This document shows, piece after piece, positions 17,308-26,490 of a DNA stretch of 64,000 bases. The stretch's first letter is position 1. Each line of letters begins with the position of its first letter. The position numbers and the translations under genes are program-made. The stretch is from the NCBI RefSeq assembly GCF_003268675.1, contig NZ_CP029378.1, positions 1,922,001-1,986,000 of the forward strand. Reading direction: 5' to 3'. The stretch is from Streptomyces bacillaris (lineage in GTDB: Bacteria > Actinomycetota > Actinomycetes > Streptomycetales > Streptomycetaceae). The notes beneath the pieces were generated by a model. It was not told the origin of the DNA and made no database searches. It saw only the letters and a list, made by a program, of their open reading frames with translations.

Positions 17308-18555
17308 TCAGGCGCCGATGAGTTTGGCGAACTTCTCCTCGTACGCCGTCTCTTCCTCCGTACTCAGGGAGCGGAAGGCGCGGGACTTCGACGCCATCTC
17401 CCTGTCGGGGAGGATCAGGGTGTTGGAGGCCATCGACTCGTCGATCTTGGCGAGTTCCTCGCGTACGCCGTCGACCGGGCAGACGTAGTTGATGTACGCG
17501 GCGAGCTGGGCGGCGACCGGGGGCTCGTAGTAGTAGTCGATGAGCTTCTCGGCGTTGGTCTTGTGCCGGGCCTGGGCGGGGACCAGGAGGCTGTCGCTGG
17601 AGATGATGTAACCGGCGGCCGGGATGGTGAACTTGATGTCCGGGTTGTCGGCCTGGAGCTGGATGATGTCCCCGGCCCAGGCGACGCAGGCGGCGATGTC
17701 GCCCTTGCTGAGGTCGGCGGTGTAGTCGTTGCCGGTGAAGCGGCGGATCTGCTTCTTGTCGACGGCCTTCTGGAGCCGCCCGATCGCCCCGTCGAAGTCG
17801 GCGTCGGTGAACTTCCCCGGGTCCTTGCCCTGGTCGAGCAGGGTCATGCCGACGGTGTCGCGCATCTCGGAGAGGAAGGAGACGCGGCCCTTGAGCTTCG
17901 GGTCGTCGAGGAGCTGGGTGACGGAGTCGACCTTGCGGCCGCCGGTGGCCTTCGCGTTGTACGCGATGACCGTGGGGATGCCTGTCCAGGGGTAGGAGTA
18001 GGCGCGGCCGGGGTCCCAGTCGGGGCTGCGGAACTGGGCGGAGACGTTGGCGAAGGCGTGCGGGAGGTTGGAGGCGTCGAGCTTCTGGGCCCAGCCGAGC
18101 CGGATGATCCGGGCGGCCAGCCAGTCGGTGACGCAGATGAGGTCGCGTCCGGTGTCCTGCCCGGCCGCGAGCTGCGGTTTGATCTTCCCGAAGAACTCGA
18201 CGTTGTCGTTGATGTCCTCGGTGTACTTGACCTTGATGCCCGTCCGCTCGGTGAAGGCCGCGAGGGTGGGGCGGCTCTTCTCGTCGTCGCTGACGTCCAT
18301 GTACTCGGTCCAGTTGGAGAAGTTCACCACCTTCTCCCGCTCCGAGTGGTCGTCGGCGGCGGCTGCTCCCTCGGCGCGTCCGGCGGGCGGGATGCCGCAG
18401 GCGCCGAGGGTGGCTATGCCGCCCAGCGCGAGGGCGCCCATGCCGGAGGCGCGCAGCAGGGAGCGGCGGGTGAGGGCGCCCCTACCGTTGGTCAAGGACC
18501 GCCTCATGGCCGCCAGTTGGACCGGCGTGAGGCGCTCGGGCTCGTAACTCTCCAT
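17308..18555 (-). CDS. potD: Polyamine-binding lipoprotein PotD (Tat-type signal)
   Basis: A 415-residue extracellular solute-binding protein. The N-terminus contains a twin-arginine motif (TRRSLLRAS, Arg30-Arg31), a hydrophobic stretch and a lipobox ending at Cys53 (LGAC). This indicates Tat export followed by lipidation. The mature region shows PotD-family features such as NFSNWTEYMD, GRDLICVTDWLAAR, YTADLSKGDIAACVAWAGD and IINYV-like C-terminal strands. It delivers putrescine or spermidine to PotABC. It is paralogous to the orphan binding protein near 25.2-26.4 kb, sharing GNDY and LQADNPDI stretches. It sits second in the operon behind the aldehyde dehydrogenase. Confidence 0.9.
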   Translation of the reverse strand: MESYEPERLTPVQLAAMRRSLTNGRGALTRRSLLRASGMGALALGGIATLGACGIPPAGRAEGAAAADDHSEREKVVNFSNWTEYMDVSDDEKSRPTLAAFTERTGIKVKYTEDINDNVEFFGKIKPQLAAGQDTGRDLICVTDWLAARIIRLGWAQKLDASNLPHAFANVSAQFRSPDWDPGRAYSYPWTGIPTVIAYNAKATGGRKVDSVTQLLDDPKLKGRVSFLSEMRDTVGMTLLDQGKDPGKFTDADFDGAIGRLQKAVDKKQIRRFTGNDYTADLSKGDIAACVAWAGDIIQLQADNPDIKFTIPAAGYIISSDSLLVPAQARHKTNAEKLIDYYYEPPVAAQLAAYINYVCPVDGVREELAKIDESMASNTLILPDREMASKSRAFRSLSTEEETAYEEKFAKLIGA

Positions 18556-18627
18556 ACGCGTTTGCCCTTTCGGGTGGGAGGCCGCGGGGGCCCGCGGTCG
18601 TGGTCGGCCCCCGGGATGCGGCAGCTT

Positions 18628-20142
18628 CTATCGGTCCCCGAAGATCGTGCGGTGCCAGTCCTTGCGGGCGACCGCGGTGTTGTCGTACATGACGTGCTTG
18701 ACCTGCGTGTATTCCTCGAAGGAGTACGCCGACATGTCCTTGCCGAAGCCGCTGGCCTTGTATCCGCCGTGCGGCATCTCGGAGAGGATCGGGATGTGGT
18801 CGTTCACCCACACACAGCCCGCCTGGATCTCGCGGGTGGCGCGGTTCGCGCGGTACAGGTCGCGGGTCCAGGCGGAGGCGGCCAGTCCGTACGGGGTGTC
18901 GTTGGCGAGGGCGATGCCCTCGTCGTCGGTGTCGAAGGGGAGGACGACCAGGACCGGGCCGAAGATCTCCGACTGGACGACCTCGCTGTCCTGGGCGGCG
19001 TCCGCGATGAGGGTCGGCCGGTAGTACGCGCCGTCCGCCAGTTCCCCGCCGGGGGCCTCGCCGCCGGTGACGACCCGGGCGTAGCCGCGGGCGCGCTCGA
19101 CGAAGGCGGCGACCCGGTCGCGCTGGGCGTGGCTGATGAGGGGGCCGAGGTCGGTGGACGCGTCGAAGGGGTCGCCGAGCCGGACGGTCTCCATGAGGGC
19201 GGCCACATCGCGGACGAAGGCGTCGTACAGCGGGCGCTGGACGTAGGCGCGGGTGGCGGCGGTGCAGTCCTGGCCGGTGTTGATGAGCGATCCGGCGACC
19301 GCGCCGTGGACGGCGGCCTCCAGGTCGGCGTCGTCGAAGACCACGAAGGGGGCCTTGCCGCCCAGCTCCAGGTGGAGGCGTTTGACGGTGGCGGTGGCGA
19401 TCTCCGCGACCCGCTTGCCGACGGCGGTGGAGCCGGTGAAGGAGGTCATCACGACGTCCGGGTGGCCCACCAGGTGTTCACCCGCGTCCTTGCCCGCGCC
19501 GGTGATGATGTTGATGACCCCGTCGGGGATACCGGCCTCGGTGGCGGCCTGGGCGAACATCAGCGAGGTGAGCGGGGTCAGCTCGGCGGGCTTGAGGACG
19601 ATGGTGTTGCCCGCGGCGACGGCCGGGAGGATCTTCCAGGCGGCCATCTGGAGCGGGTAGTTCCAGGGGGCGATGGAGCCGACGACGCCGATCGCCTCAC
19701 GCCGTACGTACGAGGTGTGGTCCCCGTCGTACTCGGCGGCGGCCTTGCCCTCCAGGTGGCGGGCGGCGCCCGCGAAGAAGGCGGTGTTGTCGACGGTGCC
19801 GGGGACGTCGAACTCGGTGGAGAGCTTGAGCGGCTTGCCGCACTGGAGGGACTCGGCGTACGCGAAGTCGTCGGCCTGCTCCGCGAGGACGGCGGCGAAC
19901 CGGTGCATCGCCTCGGAGCGCTCGCCGGGGGTGGCGGCCGACCAGCCGGGGAAGGCGGCGCGGGCGGCGGCGACGGCCGCGTCCACGTCGTCGGTGCCCG
20001 CCAGCTCGTAGCGGAGCACGCTCGCGCCGGTCGCGGGGTTCACGATGTCGTGGTGGCGGCCGGACGTGCCCGGGAGCAGCTTGCCGCCGATGTACTGCGC
20101 ACCTGCCGCGAAGCGGTCCTGAACTGCGAAGCCGTTGCTCAT
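18628..20142 (-). CDS. Gamma-aminobutyraldehyde dehydrogenase-like enzyme
   Basis: A 504-residue NAD-dependent aldehyde dehydrogenase closely resembling PatD/Prr-type aminobutyraldehyde dehydrogenases. It has APWNYPLQMA near 158-167, LKPAELTPL, FTGSTAVGK, base Glu259 in LELGGKAP and nucleophile Cys293 in TGQDCTAA. It would oxidise the aldehyde made by the operon's amine oxidase to GABA or its gamma-glutamyl form. I placed the start at MSNGFAVQDRF because GGAGGAG lies shortly upstream; the longer open frame adds a non-conserved basic extension. It is first in the pot operon. From memory it corresponds to SCO5666. A paralogue with the same core motifs lies near 27 kb. Confidence 0.88.
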   Translation of the reverse strand: MSNGFAVQDRFAAGAQYIGGKLLPGTSGRHHDIVNPATGASVLRYELAGTDDVDAAVAAARAAFPGWSAATPGERSEAMHRFAAVLAEQADDFAYAESLQCGKPLKLSTEFDVPGTVDNTAFFAGAARHLEGKAAAEYDGDHTSYVRREAIGVVGSIAPWNYPLQMAAWKILPAVAAGNTIVLKPAELTPLTSLMFAQAATEAGIPDGVINIITGAGKDAGEHLVGHPDVVMTSFTGSTAVGKRVAEIATATVKRLHLELGGKAPFVVFDDADLEAAVHGAVAGSLINTGQDCTAATRAYVQRPLYDAFVRDVAALMETVRLGDPFDASTDLGPLISHAQRDRVAAFVERARGYARVVTGGEAPGGELADGAYYRPTLIADAAQDSEVVQSEIFGPVLVVLPFDTDDEGIALANDTPYGLAASAWTRDLYRANRATREIQAGCVWVNDHIPILSEMPHGGYKASGFGKDMSAYSFEEYTQVKHVMYDNTAVARKDWHRTIFGDR

Positions 20143-20349
20143 GACGCTCTCCTCCGCCGCTGTACCCGCTGGACGGGGTCGGCGTAGCCTCTTCGTGAAT
20201 TGAGTGCCGATCCTGACAGAGGGGCCCGACCCCAACAAGTGATTCCGTTGTTGCCTTTTGGTTACGCGACGGAATCTGTCGACCATGTGTCGTGCCGGTG
20301 CGGAAATCCCCGTACGGAGTGTCAGTGGCGGATGCCACACTCACATGTC

Positions 20350-20952
20350 ATGGGACCGATCGATGAGCTTCTGGCCGACGTGGCGCAGGGCAAGCGGGTG
20401 AAGTATCTGCCGTTCTGGGGTCACCGCCCGCGCCCGGACGGGCGGCTGGGAGCCAGTTGCCTGAGCCAGTGGTGGCCCTCGCCGTTCACGGTGGACGGGG
20501 TCGCGTATGCCACCGCCGAGCACTGGATGATGGCCGGGAAGGCCCGCCTCTTCGGGGACGCGGAGGCCGAGAGGGCGGCGGTGTCCGCGACGAGCCCGGC
20601 GGCGGCGAAGAAGGCCGGGCGGCTGGTGCGCGGCTTCGACGAGGACGTGTGGATACGGGAGCGGTTCGCCCTGGTCGTGGAGGGCAGCGTCCACAAGTTC
20701 GGGCAGGACCCGGAGCTGGCCGGCTATCTGCTGGGCACGGGCGACCGGGTGCTGGTGGAGGCCTCCCCGCTGGACCGCATCTGGGGCATCGGGCTGGCGG
20801 CGGACGACGAGCGGGTGGAGCGGCCGCGGGAGTGGCGGGGGCTGAATCTGCTGGGCTTCGCGCTGATGGCGGCGCGGGAGCGGCTGCGGGTGGCCCGGGG
20901 GGCGCCCGGCGCCCTCGTGCCCGGGGGTCAGGGGATGTCCGACACCGCCTGA
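20350..20952 (+). CDS. NADAR family protein (YbiA-like)
   Basis: A soluble protein of about 200 residues with the NADAR fold. The family stretches are LPFWGHRPRPDGRLGASCLS, QWWPSPFTVDGV, YATAEHWMMAGKARLFGD and EGSVHKFGQDPEL, then a C-terminal WGIGL. YbiA-type members hydrolyse the N-glycosidic bond of ribosylated riboflavin intermediates, and other NADARs remove ADP-ribose from guanine, so an N-glycosidase role is plausible. The start could also be the ATG 18 bases upstream; neither has a strong ribosome-binding site. It is divergent from the aldehyde dehydrogenase operon, sharing a promoter region of about 200 bases. Confidence 0.85.
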   Translation: MGPIDELLADVAQGKRVKYLPFWGHRPRPDGRLGASCLSQWWPSPFTVDGVAYATAEHWMMAGKARLFGDAEAERAAVSATSPAAAKKAGRLVRGFDEDVWIRERFALVVEGSVHKFGQDPELAGYLLGTGDRVLVEASPLDRIWGIGLAADDERVERPREWRGLNLLGFALMAARERLRVARGAPGALVPGGQGMSDTA

Positions 20953-20969
20953 CCCCCGGGTACGACAGC

Positions 20970-21013
20970 GCCGCCCGGTCCGGCGGGGAGGGTTCCCCGC
21001 CGGACCGGGCGGC
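20970..21013. terminator. Bidirectional terminator hairpin
   Basis: A perfect 20-bp stem (20970-20989 with 20994-21013) with a 4-base loop. It lies between the converging NADAR and DUF4190 genes and can stop transcription from either side. It is one of the strongest hairpins in the window. Confidence 0.8.
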
Positions 21014-21100
21014 GGATGCCGTACGCGCCGGATGCCGTACGCGGCGGTGGCCAGAGCGTGTCCGGCGAATCAGGGCCGGGCCCGCGACGCCGGACACTCC

Positions 21101-21796
21101 CTATCCGCGGCCCTCGATGACCAGCGACGTGGCGAACGGGTCGTCCTCGTAGCCGTCCTCGAAGTCCTCGCCGTTGGCGACGGCCCAGATGATGAAACCC
21201 AGGAGCACGGAGCCGAGCACGATCCCGACCGAGCCCGTGATGATCCCCGCGATCGCCATGCCCCGGTTGGTCGCCTCGCCGCGCTTGGCCCGGCCGAGGC
21301 CGATGATGCCGAAGATCAGCGCGAGGATGCCGAGGACGATGTTCACCCCGTACATGCAGAAGCCGACCACCGAGATGATGCCGAGCACCAGCGCGGCCGT
21401 GCCGAGCCCGTTGGAGGGCTGCGGCCCCCAGGGCTGGTGGCCGCCGTAGGCGTCGTACCCCGGGTAGCCGCCGTACGGCTGCGCCGGGGGCGCGGGGTAG
21501 CCGTAGTGCCCGGCGGTCGGGGGCTGCGGTGCCGCCTGGCCGGGGCCGCCCGGGCCGATCGGCGGCGGCGGTACGGCCGAGGGCGGCGGGCCGAAGCCAC
21601 CGCCCGTCGGTATCGGTCCGGTGCCGTCCGGGGCCGGGCCCGCACTCGGCATCGACGTCACGGTCTGCTGGTCGTGGACGGCGGGCGGCGGCGGAGTGGC
21701 GGCGTCCTTCTTGCCCAGCTCCACCCCGCTGTCCGGCGGTGCCCACGGATCGCGCGGCGCGGCCCCGCCCCCGGGCTGCTCTGTGTTGTCTGACAT
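21101..21796 (-). CDS. DUF4190-type membrane protein with Pro/Gly-rich N-terminus
   Basis: A 231-residue protein. The first about 135 residues are a disordered Pro/Gly/Tyr-rich cytoplasmic segment with HYGYPAPPAQPYGGYPGYDAYGG-like composition. Two TM helices follow (AALVLGIISVVGFCMYGVNIVLG and MAIAGIITGSVGIVLGSVLL) with the RAKRGEATNRGMAIAG linker typical of DUF4190. An acidic tail closes the protein. The domain's function is unknown. I chose MSDNTEQPG because GGGGGAGG is placed correctly before it. It is divergent from the adenosine deaminase gene. Confidence 0.85.
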   Translation of the reverse strand: MSDNTEQPGGGAAPRDPWAPPDSGVELGKKDAATPPPPAVHDQQTVTSMPSAGPAPDGTGPIPTGGGFGPPPSAVPPPPIGPGGPGQAAPQPPTAGHYGYPAPPAQPYGGYPGYDAYGGHQPWGPQPSNGLGTAALVLGIISVVGFCMYGVNIVLGILALIFGIIGLGRAKRGEATNRGMAIAGIITGSVGIVLGSVLLGFIIWAVANGEDFEDGYEDDPFATSLVIEGRG

Positions 21797-21931
21797 GGGC
21801 CTCCCCCATCGTGATCCCGTCATGCTACGGCCCGGTCCCGCGCAGCCTCACCCCGCCTACGATGATCGGTGCGGCCGGCCGGGGGCCCTGGGGGCTCCGC
21901 CGCCGTACACGCCGAACCGGGAGAGAGACAC

Positions 21932-22966
21932 ATGACCGATCCGCACCCCTTCATCGCCGGGCTGCCCAAGGCCGAGCTGCATGTCCACCACGTGGGGTCC
22001 GCCTCACCGCGGATCGTCGCCGAGCTGGCCGCCCGCCACCCGGACTCCAAGGTGCCGACCGACCCCGAGGCGCTGGCCGACTACTTCACCTTCACCGACT
22101 TCGCCCACTTCATCGAGGTCTACCTCTCGGTGGTGGACCTGATCCGCACCCCCGAGGACGTCCGGCTGCTCACCTTCGAGGTGGCGCGGGACATGGCCCG
22201 GCAGAACATCCGGTACGCCGAGCTGACCGTGACCCCGTTCAGCTCGACCCGGCGCGGCATCCCGGAGGTGGCCTTCATGGAGGCCATCGAGGACGCCCGC
22301 AAGGCCGCCGAGTCCGAGCTGGGCGTCATCCTGCGCTGGTGCTTCGACATCCCGGGCGAGGCCGGGCTCCAGGCCGCCGAGGAGACCGCCCGGCTGGCGG
22401 TGGAGCGGCGGCCCGAGGGGCTGGTCTCCTTCGGCCTCGGCGGGCCGGAGATCGGGGTGGAGCGCCCGCAGTTCAAGCCGTACTTCGACCGGGCCATCGC
22501 CGAGGGCCTCCACTCGGTGCCGCACGCCGGGGAGACCACCGGACCGCAGACCGTCTGGGACGCGCTCACCGTGCTGCGAGCCGAGCGCATCGGCCACGGC
22601 ACCAGCTCCGTCCGGGACCCCAAGCTGCTGGAGCACCTGGCCGAGCACCGGATCGCCCTGGAGGTCTGCCCGACGTCGAACATCGCCACCCGGGCGGTCA
22701 CCGACATCGAGCTGCACCCGATCCGCGAGATGGTCGCGGCCGGGGTCCTGGTCACGGTCAACAGCGACGACCCGCCCATGTTCGGCACCGACCTCAACAA
22801 CGAGTACGGCGTCGCCGCCCGGCTGCTGGACCTGGACGAGCAGGGCATCGCGGGCCTCGCGAAGAACGCGGTGGAGGCCTCGTTCCTGGACCCGGCCGGC
22901 AAGCGGCGGCTGGCCGAGGAGATCGACACGTACACGGCGAACTGGCTCCGGGGGCCCGCCCGCTGA
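21932..22966 (+). CDS. add: Adenosine deaminase
   Basis: A 344-residue member of the metal-dependent adenosine/AMP deaminase family. The N-terminal zinc ligands are His17 and His19 in KAELHVHHVGS. Then come PHAGE (catalytic Glu), ERIGHGTSS with a further metal His, and NSDDPPMFGT (Asp ligand). It deaminates adenosine to inosine in purine salvage. An extra His follows the HxH pair where Leu is more usual, so a neighbouring subfamily (adenosine deaminase-like) is possible. A GGGAGAGAG ribosome-binding site precedes the ATG. The glycerophosphodiesterase gene starts 22 bases downstream, suggesting cotranscription. Confidence 0.85.
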   Translation: MTDPHPFIAGLPKAELHVHHVGSASPRIVAELAARHPDSKVPTDPEALADYFTFTDFAHFIEVYLSVVDLIRTPEDVRLLTFEVARDMARQNIRYAELTVTPFSSTRRGIPEVAFMEAIEDARKAAESELGVILRWCFDIPGEAGLQAAEETARLAVERRPEGLVSFGLGGPEIGVERPQFKPYFDRAIAEGLHSVPHAGETTGPQTVWDALTVLRAERIGHGTSSVRDPKLLEHLAEHRIALEVCPTSNIATRAVTDIELHPIREMVAAGVLVTVNSDDPPMFGTDLNNEYGVAARLLDLDEQGIAGLAKNAVEASFLDPAGKRRLAEEIDTYTANWLRGPAR

Positions 22967-22988
22967 CCCCGGTCGTCACAATGGCCCC

Positions 22989-23702
22989 ATGGCCGACACC
23001 ACTCCCCGCCTCACCGCCGTGGCGCACCGCGGCGATCCGTACCGGGCCCGCGAGAACACCCTGCCCTCGATCCGCTCCGCCCTCGACCGAGGGGCGGACG
23101 CGGTCGAGATCGACGTACGGGTGACCCGCGACGGGGTGCCCGTCCTGCTCCACGACGCCACGCTGGAGCGGCTGTGGGGCCATGAACGGCGGCTGGACCG
23201 GCTGGACTTCGCCGAGGTGCGGGAGCTGACCGGCGGCGGGGTGCCGACCCTGCGCGAGGCGCTGGAGGCCACCCGGGACCACCGGGTGATGGTGGACCTG
23301 CCCGGCTCCACGGACGCCTCGGTGAAGAAGATCGTCGCCACGGTCCTGGAGTGCGGGGCGGGCGAGCGGGCGTACTACTGCGCGAACACGGACGCGATGC
23401 TGCGCGTACGGGGAGCGGACCCGGCCGCCGAGATCGCCCTGACCTGGACGACGCTCGCCCCGCCGCGTCCGGTGCTGCTGGAGGCGGTGAAGCCGCGCTG
23501 GCTGAACTACCGCTTCGGGCTGGTCAGCCGGGAACTGGCCGACCGGGTGCACCGCGACGGGCTGCTGGTCTCCGTCTGGACCGCCGACACCAAGCGCACG
23601 ATGCGCCGGCTGATCGAGCGGGGCGTCGACTCGATCACCACCAACCGGATCGGCACCCTGCACAAGCTGCGCTCCAACTCCCCTGATTTCAGGCGCACTT
23701 GA
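22989..23702 (+). CDS. Glycerophosphodiester phosphodiesterase family protein
   Basis: The 237-residue GDPD TIM barrel shows the catalytic and metal residues His13 (AHRGD), Glu40 and Asp42 (AVEIDV) and His55 (LLHD). The C-terminal SVWTAD, ERGVDSITTNRI closes the barrel. It hydrolyses glycerophosphodiesters to glycerol-3-phosphate and an alcohol. There is no signal peptide, so it is cytoplasmic. It follows the adenosine deaminase gene closely. Confidence 0.88.
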   Translation: MADTTPRLTAVAHRGDPYRARENTLPSIRSALDRGADAVEIDVRVTRDGVPVLLHDATLERLWGHERRLDRLDFAEVRELTGGGVPTLREALEATRDHRVMVDLPGSTDASVKKIVATVLECGAGERAYYCANTDAMLRVRGADPAAEIALTWTTLAPPRPVLLEAVKPRWLNYRFGLVSRELADRVHRDGLLVSVWTADTKRTMRRLIERGVDSITTNRIGTLHKLRSNSPDFRRT

Positions 23703-23762
23703 TCGGTGCGGCATCATGGTCGATGCCATGGTGCCGCATGGGTGTGCGAAGGAGCAGCAGAC

Positions 23763-24566
23763 GTGAGTGACCGCCGGCCGCAGGAGGCGGCCGCCGCCCG
23801 GATCCGTATCGATGTCGCGCACAACGCCCGGGTCTGGAACTACTGGCTGGGCGGCGAGGACCACTACCCGGTGGACCGGGCGGTGGGCGACCGGGTTACC
23901 GGGATGTATCCCGGCATCGGTGAAGTGGCCCGCGCCGACCGGGCGTTCCTCGGCCGGGTGGTGCGGCATCTGGCCGGGGACGTGGGCATCGACCAGTTCC
24001 TGGACATCGGCACCGGGCTGCCGACGGCCGACAACACCCATGAGATCGCCCAGCACACGGCCCCGCACGCCCGGGTGGTCTACGTCGACAACGACCCGAT
24101 CGTGCTGGCCCACGCGCGGGTCCTGCTCAGCGGTTCGCTGGAGGGCGCCACCGAGTACGTGGACGCGGACGCGCACGATCCGGAGCGGATCCTGAAGGCG
24201 GCCCGGCACACCCTGGACCTGGGGCGGCCGGTCGCGGTGATGATGCTCGGCATCCTCAACTTCGTGCTGGACACCGAGGAGGCGCGGTCCATCGTCCGTA
24301 CGCTGATGGCGGCGGTCCCCGCCGGCAGCCATCTGGTGCTCACCCACCCGACGCTGGAGCTGGGCGGCGCGGGCAACGAGGCGGCGATGCGCTTCTGGAA
24401 CGAGAACGCCACCCCGTCGATCACCGCCCGCAGCCGGGAGGAGTTCGCCTCGTTCCTGGACGGTCTCGACCTGCTGGAGCCGGGGATCGTCCCCTGCTCC
24501 CGCTGGCGTACGAACCCGCGGGAGCCGGAGGTGGCCCAGTTCGGCGCGGTGGGCCGGAAGCCGTGA
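23763..24566 (+). CDS. DUF574 SAM-dependent methyltransferase-like protein
   Basis: This 267-residue protein belongs to the actinobacterial DUF574 family, very abundant in Streptomyces. Its opening RIDVAHNARVWNYWLGGEDHY is characteristic, as is a motif I-like FLDIGTGLPTADNTHE, followed by RVVYVDNDPIVLAHAR. It has a Rossmann methyltransferase fold, but physiological substrates are unknown; one structure in the family has been described as a SAM-binding protein. The GTG start is preceded by GAAGGAG. It lies 60 bases after the phosphodiesterase gene and may share its transcript. Confidence 0.85.
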   Translation: MSDRRPQEAAAARIRIDVAHNARVWNYWLGGEDHYPVDRAVGDRVTGMYPGIGEVARADRAFLGRVVRHLAGDVGIDQFLDIGTGLPTADNTHEIAQHTAPHARVVYVDNDPIVLAHARVLLSGSLEGATEYVDADAHDPERILKAARHTLDLGRPVAVMMLGILNFVLDTEEARSIVRTLMAAVPAGSHLVLTHPTLELGGAGNEAAMRFWNENATPSITARSREEFASFLDGLDLLEPGIVPCSRWRTNPREPEVAQFGAVGRKP

Positions 24567-24614
24567 GGCAGGTGCCCGCCGGTACGGGCGCGGTGGGCCG
24601 GAGGCCTTGAGGTC

Positions 24615-25154
24615 TCAGGCGCTCGCCGCGAGGGGCGCCGGGGGCGTGGCGGACGCCGCCCGTTCCAGCACCTCCAGGCGCTTGATCATGCGGCGGACGA
24701 TCAGCAGCGGGATGACGCCGAAGACCCCGAAGGACATGTCGATCACGGACCACCAGAACGGGATGCCCCGGATCGGGCCGCAGATCAGCGCGAGCGGGAT
24801 GATCCCGGCGCAGGCGATCATGCCGAACTCGATGACCCAGATGTTGCGGACCGGGTCGCGGTAGGGCCCGTAGAAGGCGACCGCGATGACCAGGTGGGCG
24901 AAGGCCAGCCAGTCGGTGCCGTACAGCATGAAGGGCTGGTCCCGGTCGATGGTGGCGAGCCCCTCACTGACCCGGGTGACCCACTCCATCAGGCCCGGGA
25001 GGTGTTCGGGGACCGGGGTGGACCGCAGCAGCTCCTCGCCCCAGCGGAGTTCGGTGACGAGCGGGAAGGCCGTGAGCCCGCTCAGGACCAGACAGACGAT
25101 GAAGAAGACCAGCCACCTGCGTATCCCCCGTGCGAGGGCGTCTCGCTCACTCAT
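24615..25154 (-). CDS. Conserved membrane protein of unknown function
   Basis: A 179-residue protein with about four TM helices: LVFFIVCLVLSGLTAF near 15-30, WLAFAHLVIAVAFYG, IWVIEFGMIACAGIIPLALI and MSFGVFGVIPLLIVRRM. A loop between the first two helices contains LPGLMEWVTRV. No known domain is apparent. It faces the DUF574 gene in a convergent arrangement, and its start is about 50 bases from the stop of the PotD-like gene, so the two could be cotranscribed on the minus strand. Confidence 0.75.
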   Translation of the reverse strand: MSERDALARGIRRWLVFFIVCLVLSGLTAFPLVTELRWGEELLRSTPVPEHLPGLMEWVTRVSEGLATIDRDQPFMLYGTDWLAFAHLVIAVAFYGPYRDPVRNIWVIEFGMIACAGIIPLALICGPIRGIPFWWSVIDMSFGVFGVIPLLIVRRMIKRLEVLERAASATPPAPLAASA

Positions 25155-25208
25155 ATCCGCAGCGTACGCCCGCCTTTACGCCCCCTTCACGGCGCCCCTG
25201 GTACGGCT

Positions 25209-26372
25209 TCACAACCCGACGATGGTGTTCCACTTCTTGGTGAGGTCCGTCCGCTCCCCGGCGGTGATGTCCCGGGCAATGGCCAGCCGCTTGCGCATCG
25301 CGTCGTCGGGGAAGATCAGCGGGTCCTCGGCGAGTTCGGCGGTCTCCTCGTCCTTCGAGGAGGCGAGGACGTCACGGGCGGCGGGCACCGGGCAGACGTA
25401 GTTGACCCAGGTGGCGAGTTCGGCGGCGATCTCGGGGTCGTAGTAGTGGTCGACCAGCCGTTCCGCGTTCCGCTTGTGGCGGGCGAGGTTGGGGATCATC
25501 AGGGACTCGGCCCACAGCTCGGCCCCCTCCTCGGGGACGACGAACTCGATGTCCGGGTTGTCCGCCTGGAGTTGGATGACGTCGCCGGAGTACGCCTGGC
25601 AGGCCAGCACATCGCCGGTGGAGAGGTCCTTGATGTAGTCGTTGCCGGTGAAGCGGCGGATGTGCTTGGAGCGGACGCGCTTCTCGATGTGCTCGCACAT
25701 GGTGTGGAAGTCGTCGGCGGTCCACCGGGTGATGTCGACGCCGTCGCCCTGCATCAGCAGCGCGAACGCCTCGTCGAGCCCGGAGAGCAGGGTCACCTTG
25801 CCCCGCAGGTCGTCCGCCCACAGGTCACCGGTGGAGCGGATCTCGCGGCCGAGCCGCTTCCGGTTGTACGCGATGCCGGTGATCCCGGACTGCCAGGGGA
25901 CGCTGTGCAGCCGTCCCGCGTCGAAGGCGGGTGAACGCAGCTGCGGGTCCAGGTACTTGGTGACGTTGGGCTGCTTCGCCCGGTCCATCTCCTGGACCCA
26001 GCCGAGGCGGACGAAGCGGGCGGCCATCCAGTCGCTGATGACGATCAGGTCGCGCCCGGTCTGCTGGCGGTTCATCAGGGCGGGGCTGATCTTCCCGAAG
26101 AACTCGTCGTTGTCGTTGATCTCCTCCGTGTACGTGACGGAGATCCCGGTCCGTTCGGTGAAGGCGTCCAGGGTGGGCCGCTTCGAGGTGTTCTCGTCGT
26201 CGGTGTCGATGTAGAGCGGCCAGTTGGCGAAGTGCAGGGTGCGGTCGGTGTCGGAGCTGTCGCGTCCGGCCCGGTCGCCCGGCTCGACGTAGGCGGCGGG
26301 CACCCCGCAGCCGGCCAGGACGGTCCCGGCGGCCCCCGCCCCGAGGGCGCGCAGCAGGGAACGGCGGGACAT
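25209..26372 (-). CDS. Orphan PotD-like polyamine-binding lipoprotein
   Basis: A 387-residue solute-binding protein with Tat motif SRRSLLRAL (Arg3-Arg4) and lipobox LAGC (Cys22). The mature part parallels the operon PotD: FANWPLYIDTDDEN, GRDLIVISDWMAARFVRLGW, NDYIKDLSTGDVLACQAYSGD and LQADNPDIEF. It should bind putrescine, spermidine or a related diamine. No permease or ATPase gene accompanies it, so it may feed PotABC encoded at 14-17 kb. An aldehyde dehydrogenase, a regulator and an aminotransferase of the same pathway lie beside it. The start is chosen at the Tat motif; an upstream extension is non-conserved in character, and the ribosome-binding site is weak. Confidence 0.87.
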   Translation of the reverse strand: MSRRSLLRALGAGAAGTVLAGCGVPAAYVEPGDRAGRDSSDTDRTLHFANWPLYIDTDDENTSKRPTLDAFTERTGISVTYTEEINDNDEFFGKISPALMNRQQTGRDLIVISDWMAARFVRLGWVQEMDRAKQPNVTKYLDPQLRSPAFDAGRLHSVPWQSGITGIAYNRKRLGREIRSTGDLWADDLRGKVTLLSGLDEAFALLMQGDGVDITRWTADDFHTMCEHIEKRVRSKHIRRFTGNDYIKDLSTGDVLACQAYSGDVIQLQADNPDIEFVVPEEGAELWAESLMIPNLARHKRNAERLVDHYYDPEIAAELATWVNYVCPVPAARDVLASSKDEETAELAEDPLIFPDDAMRKRLAIARDITAGERTDLTKKWNTIVGL

Positions 26373-26490
26373 GGGGTGGTTCTTCGGGATCGCTCGCACC
26401 CGCGCAGGATGCCGGGTGATCACCTCGGCGGACAATGGACCAAGCGTCCAGCGGGACGGGCGCGCCCCGCACACGTTGTCCAGAAAGGGC

